From Actinomycetes bacterium (GTDB taxonomy: Bacteria; Actinomycetota; Acidimicrobiia; Acidimicrobiales; UBA8190), in the NCBI GenBank assembly GCA_021779775.1, contig JAJYAB010000153.1, forward strand, positions 1-5,345: DNA of 5,345 nt. The letters are read 5' to 3'. Of the stretch, positions 1 to 5,345 are shown piece by piece. The notes under the pieces are model-generated. The model worked only from the letters and a program-made list of their open reading frames with translations, was not told the origin of the DNA and searched no databases. The stretch's first letter is position 1. Every line of letters begins with the position of its first letter. A program made the translations under genes and the position numbers.

Positions 1-12
1 CGAGACTGATGC

Positions 13-942
13 ATGGGACGTGCCGGGCACATCGCGCTGACCAAGCACCACGGCGCCGGCAACGACTTCCTGGTGACGCTCGATCTACCAGACGCCTGGC
101 ATCCGACCGACGCCGAGGTGGTGGCCCTCTGCCACCGCCGGATGGGTCTCGGCGCCGACGGGCTGATCCGAGTGCTCGCCGGCCGGAACGGGGCACATCT
201 GGCGATGGATCTCCGGAACTCCGACGGCTCCACCGCCAACATGAGCGGGAACGGCATCCGCTGCATGGTCCAGGCAGCAGTCGGCGGCGGTGTGGTCGGG
301 CCGGGGCCGGTCACGGTGGCTACCTTGGGCGGCGAGCGTACCGTCCACTATCGGGCGGGGCAGCATGGAGGCCCGGCAGTGGCCGACGTCGACATGGGCC
401 CGATCACCCTGGGCGCCGACCTCGACATTTCCGAGGTGGCTGCTCGCATCACCGGATCGATTCCGGTGGCAGGGTCCGGCGAGCCGCTCGGGTGGCTAAG
501 ACGCGTCCGCACCGTCGACATGGGGAACCGCCACCTGGTGCTGTGGGGCGCTCCGGTGCCACCGGGCTCGGTGGCACCCATCGGCAGGGCTCTCGAGCGT
601 TCGGTACCGGGCGGGGCGAACGTGGAGTTCGTGTCGGCGGGCCCCCGGGCCGGCGAGCTCGAGCTGCGTGTGTGGGAGCGTGGCGCAGGGGAGACCCTGG
701 CCTGCGGCACCGGCACCTGTGCTGCCGTGGCTGCCGTGCACGCATGGGGGGAAGGGCCCGGGGCGATGGCCGTGCATAATCCGGGGGGAACCCTCGTGGT
801 CGCCCTCGAGGCTGGAGGGGCCAGGTTGACCGGTCCGACACGGAAGGTCGCCGACGTCTCGGTCGATCTCACAGCGCTGGCGGACCAGGTCGCGTGCTGG
901 GACGCGCCGTATCGGCCGGCGACGCCGGCGGCGGGCTGTTGA
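13..942 (+). CDS. dapF: Diaminopimelate epimerase DapF with a Ser in place of the first catalytic Cys
   Basis: Cytoplasmic enzyme that interconverts LL- and meso-diaminopimelate, the last step of the succinylase DAP pathway, supplying peptidoglycan and lysine synthesis. The 309-residue product (E. coli DapF is 274) shows the family hallmarks in order: KHHGAGNDF near residues 11-19, the RNSDGS stretch followed by NMSGNGIRC around 76-84, GNRH at 171-174 (family usually GNPH), NVEFV, and ERGAGETLACGTGT ending the second half. The second catalytic cysteine is Cys231. The position of the first catalytic cysteine, normally in a MCGNG motif, is Ser78 (codon AGC at 244-246); Cys84 lies six residues later. 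The ATG at 13 is chosen because an in-frame TGA at 7-9 rules out an earlier start and homology begins within about ten residues. The tail after about residue 290 is not conserved. It stands next to hflX and upstream of dapC, dapD and dapE. Identity as DapF is firm; catalytic competence is an inference. Confidence 0.96.
   Translation: MGRAGHIALTKHHGAGNDFLVTLDLPDAWHPTDAEVVALCHRRMGLGADGLIRVLAGRNGAHLAMDLRNSDGSTANMSGNGIRCMVQAAVGGGVVGPGPVTVATLGGERTVHYRAGQHGGPAVADVDMGPITLGADLDISEVAARITGSIPVAGSGEPLGWLRRVRTVDMGNRHLVLWGAPVPPGSVAPIGRALERSVPGGANVEFVSAGPRAGELELRVWERGAGETLACGTGTCAAVAAVHAWGEGPGAMAVHNPGGTLVVALEAGGARLTGPTRKVADVSVDLTALADQVACWDAPYRPATPAAGC
915..929 (+). promoter_or_regulatory. Possible short hairpin just before the hflX TTG start
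   Basis: GCCGGC at 915-920 and GCCGGC at 924-929 are separated by GAC. Because GCCGGC is self-complementary, the two copies can form a six-base-pair all-G/C stem with a three-base loop, ending nine bases before TTG 939. It lies inside the last codons of dapF and could limit free initiation at hflX. Such short G/C stems are common by chance in DNA this rich in G and C. Confidence 0.2.
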
Positions 943-2201
943 CCCTCATCGAGCGCACCTTCCGGGAGCGCATCGTCCTGGTTGGCGTCGTGTTCCCCTG
1001 GACAGCCCCGCACGCAGTAGACGACGGGCTCGACGAGCTCGAGCTGCTGGTGGACACGGCTGGCGCGGACGTCGTGGCACGCTCGGTGCAACGACGCGAT
1101 GCCCCCGACCCGGCGACCTTCATCGGCAAGGGCAAGGTCGAGGAGCTGCACCGCCTGTCCGAGTTGGTCGACGCCGACACCGTGGTGTTCGACGACGAGC
1201 TGACGCCGGCACAGCAGCGCAACCTCGAGTCGGTGCTCCGCCGGACGGCTATCGACCGGACTGCCGTCATCCTGGACATCTTCGCCCAGAACGCCCGGAG
1301 CAAGGAAGGCAAAGCGCAGGTCGAGCTGGCTCTCTTGCGGTACCGGCTTCCCCGGCTGCGTGGCCGCGGCCGCGCGTTCAGCCAGCAGGCGGGTGGTATC
1401 GGCACGCGCGGTCCAGGCGAGACGAAGCTCGAGGTGGACCGGCGCCGGCTCCTCGGCCGCATGGCCCGGCTCGAGACAGAGCTGCGGCACGTGGCGGCTA
1501 CACGCCAGACGCAGGCTCGAGGCCGGCACCGGGGCCGGCACCGCACCGTGTCGCTCGTGGGGTACACCAACGCCGGCAAGTCGACCCTGCTCAACCGGCT
1601 CACCGATGCCGGGGTGACGGTGGAGGACCGCTTGTTCTCGACGCTCGATCCCCGGACCCGTCAGCTCCAGATGAGCGGTGGCGAGACGGTGCTGCTCACC
1701 GACACGGTGGGCTTTGTGCGGAAGCTGCCGCACCAGCTGGTAGAGGCGTTCCGGTCCACCTTGGAGGTGGTCAGCCAGGCTGAGCTGCTGCTCCACGTGG
1801 TCGACGGCTCGGCCCAGGACCACCCGGCACAGATCGCGGCGGTGCGCGAGGTGCTGGCGGACATCGATGCCGCAGACGTGCCGGAGCTGGTGGTGGTCAA
1901 CAAGATCGACCGTGGCGCAGGTGCCCGGCTGGCAGCGTCCGCCATCCCCGGGGCGGTCTCGGTCTCTGCCCGGACGGGCGAGGGTGTGCAGGACCTGCTG
2001 CGGTCGGCCGCCGCCCGGCTGCGGAGCGCCGACCGTGTGGTGGCGCTGGTCGTGCCTCATGCGAGGGGTGACGTGCTGGCGGCGGTGCACCGTGAAGGAG
2101 CGGTGGTGTCGGAGCTGGCGGACGGTGACGTCACACGGTTGCGGGTAGTGCTCGATGACGTGGGCCGGGCGCGGTTCCGCGAGTTCGAGACGGCGCAGTG
2201 A
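939..2201 (+). CDS. hflX: Ribosome-associated GTPase HflX
   Basis: HflX is a translation-factor-like GTPase that binds the large ribosomal subunit and splits stalled 70S ribosomes, especially under heat or antibiotic stress (family knowledge). Numbered from the TTG at 939 (420 residues), the N-terminal HflX domain carries QRRDAPDPATFIGKGK at 51-66, then IDRTAVILDIFAQ and the conserved GIGTRGPGETKLE near 153-165. A helical segment and a basic RGRHRGRHR linker (194-202) lead to the G domain: P-loop GYTNAGKST with Lys214, DTVGF from Asp255, NKID at 321-324 and SAR at 343-345. A short C-terminal domain follows. The start is uncertain. GTG at 894 would add 15 residues and overlap dapF by 49 bases. 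I prefer TTG 939 because it overlaps the dapF stop by four bases (TTGA) and homology to other HflX proteins starts just after it. Neither start has a clear Shine-Dalgarno. The stop overlaps the dapC start, implying coupled translation. Confidence 0.95.
   Translation: MTLIERTFRERIVLVGVVFPWTAPHAVDDGLDELELLVDTAGADVVARSVQRRDAPDPATFIGKGKVEELHRLSELVDADTVVFDDELTPAQQRNLESVLRRTAIDRTAVILDIFAQNARSKEGKAQVELALLRYRLPRLRGRGRAFSQQAGGIGTRGPGETKLEVDRRRLLGRMARLETELRHVAATRQTQARGRHRGRHRTVSLVGYTNAGKSTLLNRLTDAGVTVEDRLFSTLDPRTRQLQMSGGETVLLTDTVGFVRKLPHQLVEAFRSTLEVVSQAELLLHVVDGSAQDHPAQIAAVREVLADIDAADVPELVVVNKIDRGAGARLAASAIPGAVSVSARTGEGVQDLLRSAAARLRSADRVVALVVPHARGDVLAAVHREGAVVSELADGDVTRLRVVLDDVGRARFREFETAQ
1521..1543 (+). 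repeat. Two tandem 11-base repeats coding a basic linker in HflX
   Basis: GGCCGGCACCG occurs at 1521-1531 and again at 1533-1543, a period of 12 bases or four codons. It encodes the RGRHRGRHR linker that joins the N-terminal HflX domain to the G domain. The in-frame period suggests a small slippage duplication tolerated in a flexible, charged segment. Confidence 0.85.
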
Positions 2202-3382
2202 TCGTGGCCGGGTTCGATCCGCCACCGTACCCTTATGACCGGCTGGGGGAGCTGACGAGGCTGGCGCAGGACCACCCGGGCGGCATGGTCGACCTGTCGG
2301 TCGGCACCCCGGCGGATCCCCCGCCGGCCGAGGTGGTGGCCGCGCTGGCCACGTCGGGCTCCGAGCGCGGGTACCCGGCGTCGGCGGGCAGTCCCGAGCT
2401 GCGCCGGGAAGCTGCCGCCTGGCTCGGCCGCCGGTTCGGCGTCGACATCGAAGCGGGGGATGTCGCTGCTTGCGTGGGCACCAAGGAGCTCGTGGCCAGC
2501 ACCGCCTGGTTCCTCCGGCTTCGCAGCCCCGAGAGCGACGTGGTGCTGCACCCAGCGGTCGCCTATCCGACCTACGCCCTCGGCGCGCGCCTGGCGGGGT
2601 GCCGCTCGGTCGGTGTTCCCGAACGTGCCAGCGGCGGGCTCGACCTGTCTGCGGTGGACGACGCCGACGCCCGCCGTGCCGTGGTGCTGTGGGTGAATTC
2701 GCCGTCGAACCCGAGCGGTTCCCTGACCGACCTCGGCGCAGCGGCTGACTGGGGTCGCAGGCACCAGGTCCCGGTGCTTTCGGACGAGTGCTATGCCGAG
2801 TTCACGTGGTCTTCTACGGGGCCGGCCACCATCTTGCAGCACGGATCGGCAGGTGTGGTGGCGGTCCACTCGCTTTCCAAGCGCTCGAACCTGGCCGGTG
2901 TCCGGTCGGGGTTCTACGCCGGTGATCCGGCACTGGTCCGCTATCTGGCCGACGTCCGCAAGCACGCCGGGTTGATGGTCCCCGGTCCCGTGCAGGCAGC
3001 CTCCGCGGTGGCCTATGCCGACGACCTCCATGTGCAAGTCCAACGGCAGCGGTACCTGGCGCGACTGCATGCCCTGGCCGGAGCGCTCGGCCAGGTGGGA
3101 TTGCCGGTCGACGTTCCCGACGGGGGATTCTACCTCTGGGTGCCCGTGCCCGAATGGGCCGTCCGGCTCGGCGCCGTCGAGGGCCGCAGCAGTTGCTGGG
3201 TGCTCGCCGAGCTGCTGGCACGGGTCGCGGGGATGCTGGTCAGTCCGGGCGACTTCTACGGGTCGGGGGGATCGGACCATGTCCGGGCGGCCGTCGTGCA
3301 GCCCGACGACCGGATCCAGGTCGTCTGTGACCGGCTGCGCTCGATCGGCACGCTGGAGGGCCGGTCGGCGGAGGGCCGGTAG
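2198..3382 (+). CDS. dapC: N-succinyldiaminopimelate aminotransferase, actinobacterial DapC type
   Basis: PLP-dependent fold-type I aminotransferase, predicted to convert N-succinyl-2-amino-6-ketopimelate to N-succinyl-LL-diaminopimelate using glutamate. The 394-residue product opens with PYPYDRL and VDLSVGTPADPPP, a signature I associate with actinobacterial DapC rather than general aspartate aminotransferases. Further motifs are GYPASAGSPELR, NSPSNPSG at 167-174 (family NPxNPTG), DECY at 196-199 with the Asp and Tyr that contact PLP, and SLSKRSN with the Schiff-base lysine at Lys228. SPGDFYG and HVRAAVV near the C terminus fit the arginine that binds the substrate carboxylate. The GTG at 2198 shares bases with the hflX stop (GTGA); the conserved N terminus starts a few residues later, so this start is well supported. 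The last residues hold a small in-frame duplication, EGRSAEGR. Flanking dapD and dapE support DapC over other class I/II aminotransferases. Confidence 0.93.
   Translation: MIVAGFDPPPYPYDRLGELTRLAQDHPGGMVDLSVGTPADPPPAEVVAALATSGSERGYPASAGSPELRREAAAWLGRRFGVDIEAGDVAACVGTKELVASTAWFLRLRSPESDVVLHPAVAYPTYALGARLAGCRSVGVPERASGGLDLSAVDDADARRAVVLWVNSPSNPSGSLTDLGAAADWGRRHQVPVLSDECYAEFTWSSTGPATILQHGSAGVVAVHSLSKRSNLAGVRSGFYAGDPALVRYLADVRKHAGLMVPGPVQAASAVAYADDLHVQVQRQRYLARLHALAGALGQVGLPVDVPDGGFYLWVPVPEWAVRLGAVEGRSSCWVLAELLARVAGMLVSPGDFYGSGGSDHVRAAVVQPDDRIQVVCDRLRSIGTLEGRSAEGR
3355..3380 (+). repeat. Direct 11-base repeat at the 3' end of dapC
   Basis: GGAGGGCCGGT is present at 3355-3365 and 3370-3380 with four bases between, a period of 15 bases or five codons, giving EGR-SA-EGR at the DapC C terminus. 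Each copy contains GGAGGG, an anti-Shine-Dalgarno match; the second is 16 bases before the dapD ATG. It is either a chance duplication or a source of ribosome-binding sequence for dapD. Confidence 0.85.
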
Positions 3383-3391
3383 TGTCAGGCC

Positions 3392-4216
<825 letters not shown>

Positions 4217-4268
4217 CCGCGGTCGTGGTGGAGATGGGCGTGGAGCACGTTCCCAGTGGGCAACCGAG
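4217..4268 (+). other. dapD-dapE spacer with a possible mini-cistron
   Basis: This is the longest non-coding gap in the window. It begins with the 8-base palindrome ACCGCGGT (4216-4223) and contains the purine-rich GGTGGAGATGGG. In the frame one base ahead of dapE, GTG 4225, GTG 4228 or ATG 4234 could open a peptide of 12-15 residues (from ATG: MGVEHVPSGQPS). Its TGA at 4270-4272 overlaps the dapE TTG as TTGA. I see no convincing Shine-Dalgarno for it, no terminator and no promoter. Whether it is translated is unknown; it may simply be a spacer. Confidence 0.3.
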
Positions 4269-5345
4269 TTGACCGACCTGCTCGAGCTGGCCGCCCGGCT
4301 GGTCGCCGTTCCCTCGGTGAGCCACGACGAGGCAGCGATCGCCTCGCTGGTCGAAGAAGAGCTGCGTGCTGCCGGCCATCTCGAGGTCGAGCGGTTCGCC
4401 GACACGGTGGTCGCCCGCACCCGTCTGGGGCGCCCGCTCCGGCTCGTCCTGGCCGGCCATCTCGACACCGTGCCGTCGTTCGGCGACGACGGACCCCGCA
4501 TCAGCGGGGCCGTGCTCCACGGCCTCGGCTCCGTCGACATGAAGGGCGGTCTGGCCGTCCTCCTCGACCTGGCCCGGAGCATCACCGCGCCGGTCGTCGA
4601 TGCCACCTACGTGTTCTACGCCTGCGAGGAGGTGGCCCGGATGCACAACGCGCTCGGCCAGCTCGCCGCGGACCGGCCGGATCTGGTGGCCGGCGACGCG
4701 GCAGTCCTGCTCGAGCCGACCGGTGGCGTGGTGGAGGCGGGCTGCCAGGGCACCATGCGTGCCCGGATCACCGTGGGAGGTCGGCGAGCCCACACCGCCC
4801 GGCCGTGGACCGGTACCAATGCGGTGCACCGGTTGGCCCCCGTGCTCACCGGCCTGAGCTCGCTCCGGGGCCGCTCGGTCGACATCGACGGATGCCGGTA
4901 CACCGAGCAGATGCAGGCCGTCCATGTGGAGGGCGGTGTGGCGAGCAACGTCGTGCCCGACCGGGCAGCGCTGACCGTCAACTACCGCTTCGCGCCCGAC
5001 CGCGACGGCGGTGCTGGCGAAGCTGAGCTGCGCCGCCTGGTCGCAGCGATGCTCGGCCCGGTGGACGGCGACACCGTCGTGGTGGAGGACTGTGCCCCCG
5101 GTGCACCACCGTCGCTCGACCACCCGTTGCTTGCCGCCGTAGCCGCCGCGTCCGGTGCCCCTCCCCGGGCCAAGGTCGGATGGACAGACGTCGCGACGTT
5201 CTGGGAAGCGGGCATCCCCGCCACGAATTTCGGTCCGGGCGATCCGCTCCTCGCCCACACTCCCGACGAGCACGTGTCGAGCGACGAGCTCCATGGCGCA
5301 TGGCGGGTCCTCGCATCGGTGCTGCAGGGCACCGCCGGGGGGCAG
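4269..5345 (+). CDS. dapE: Succinyl-diaminopimelate desuccinylase DapE (3' end outside the window)
   Basis: Zinc-dependent M20-family amidohydrolase that cleaves N-succinyl-LL-diaminopimelate to LL-diaminopimelate and succinate, the substrate for DapF. The frame is open for 359 codons to the last base with no stop. Actinobacterial DapE proteins are about 350-370 residues, so only a few codons should be missing. All five metal ligands expected for M20 are present: His64 in GHLDTVP, Asp90 in GSVDMKGG, Glu121 of the CEEV pair (Glu120 being the catalytic base), Glu149 in LLEPTGG, and His330 in LLAHTPDEH. The dimerisation domain (roughly 155-270) includes GGRRAHTARPWTGTNAV. The pattern fits the Gram-positive/actinobacterial DapE group. 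TTG 4269 is the first possible start codon in this frame after the dapD stop, and the conserved helix begins right after it. There is no good Shine-Dalgarno. Other M20 deacylases (ArgE-like) are possible in principle, but the neighbours argue for DapE. Confidence 0.94.
   Translation, partial: MTDLLELAARLVAVPSVSHDEAAIASLVEEELRAAGHLEVERFADTVVARTRLGRPLRLVLAGHLDTVPSFGDDGPRISGAVLHGLGSVDMKGGLAVLLDLARSITAPVVDATYVFYACEEVARMHNALGQLAADRPDLVAGDAAVLLEPTGGVVEAGCQGTMRARITVGGRRAHTARPWTGTNAVHRLAPVLTGLSSLRGRSVDIDGCRYTEQMQAVHVEGGVASNVVPDRAALTVNYRFAPDRDGGAGEAELRRLVAAMLGPVDGDTVVVEDCAPGAPPSLDHPLLAAVAAASGAPPRAKVGWTDVATFWEAGIPATNFGPGDPLLAHTPDEHVSSDELHGAWRVLASVLQGTAGGQ

Noticed and set aside
1..9. CGA GAC TGA could be the last codons of an upstream gene; miaA often precedes dapF-hflX in actinobacteria.
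   Set aside because: Nine bases cannot support a gene call. It only shows that an in-frame stop precedes dapF.
9..779. + strand frame beginning at ATG 9, four bases before the dapF ATG.
   Set aside because: Its translation is low-complexity Arg/Gly-rich, while the frame from ATG 13 is unmistakable DapF.
348..2225. Open reading frame of 625 codons on the - strand across dapF and hflX.
   Set aside because: Same reasoning: a compositional shadow of conserved + strand genes, with no motif or separate start signal.
4250..4259. Short inverted repeat CCC-AGT-GGG in the dapD-dapE spacer as a possible terminator.
   Set aside because: The stem is only three base pairs, there is no T tract, and dapE follows at once on the same strand.

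Overview
This is a G+C-rich window whose codon third positions are mostly G or C. It is filled end to end by five tightly packed genes, all on the + strand: dapF, hflX, dapC, dapD and dapE (the last cut by the window edge). The DapC-like aminotransferase is of the actinobacterial kind, the DapE is of the Gram-positive/actinobacterial kind, and dapF next to hflX is a familiar actinobacterial arrangement. I therefore infer an actinobacterium. The DapD is instead of the 274-residue E. coli type rather than the longer mycobacterial type. That mix, and the general look of the proteins, suggests a deep-branching class such as Acidimicrobiia, but this is an inference from memory and not shown by the sequence.

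Layout: dapF (13-942) has an in-frame stop just upstream of its ATG. hflX follows and overlaps the dapF stop (TTGA if the start is 939; a 49-base overlap if the start is 894). dapC starts inside the hflX stop codon (GTGA, 2198-2201). dapD begins 9 bases after the dapC stop. dapE begins at a TTG about 50 bases after dapD and is open to the last base. No stretch over 60 bases lacks a gene. I saw no promoter, terminator, tRNA, rRNA, CRISPR array, insertion sequence or riboswitch, so the five genes are probably one transcription unit that starts upstream and may continue downstream.

Function: DapD, DapC, DapE and DapF are the four consecutive enzymes of the succinylase branch of diaminopimelate synthesis. 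They take tetrahydrodipicolinate to meso-diaminopimelate, which feeds peptidoglycan and lysine. The odd member is HflX, a ribosome-splitting GTPase inserted between dapF and the other three. Its tight junctions on both sides suggest translational coupling with the pathway genes.

The most notable details are at expected active-site positions. In DapF the first of the two catalytic cysteines is a serine (Ser78), while the second is kept (Cys231). In DapD the residue aligned with Glu189 of the E. coli-type enzyme is methionine (Met182). I found no evidence of a new multi-gene system; the window reads as housekeeping metabolism with unusual enzyme variants.
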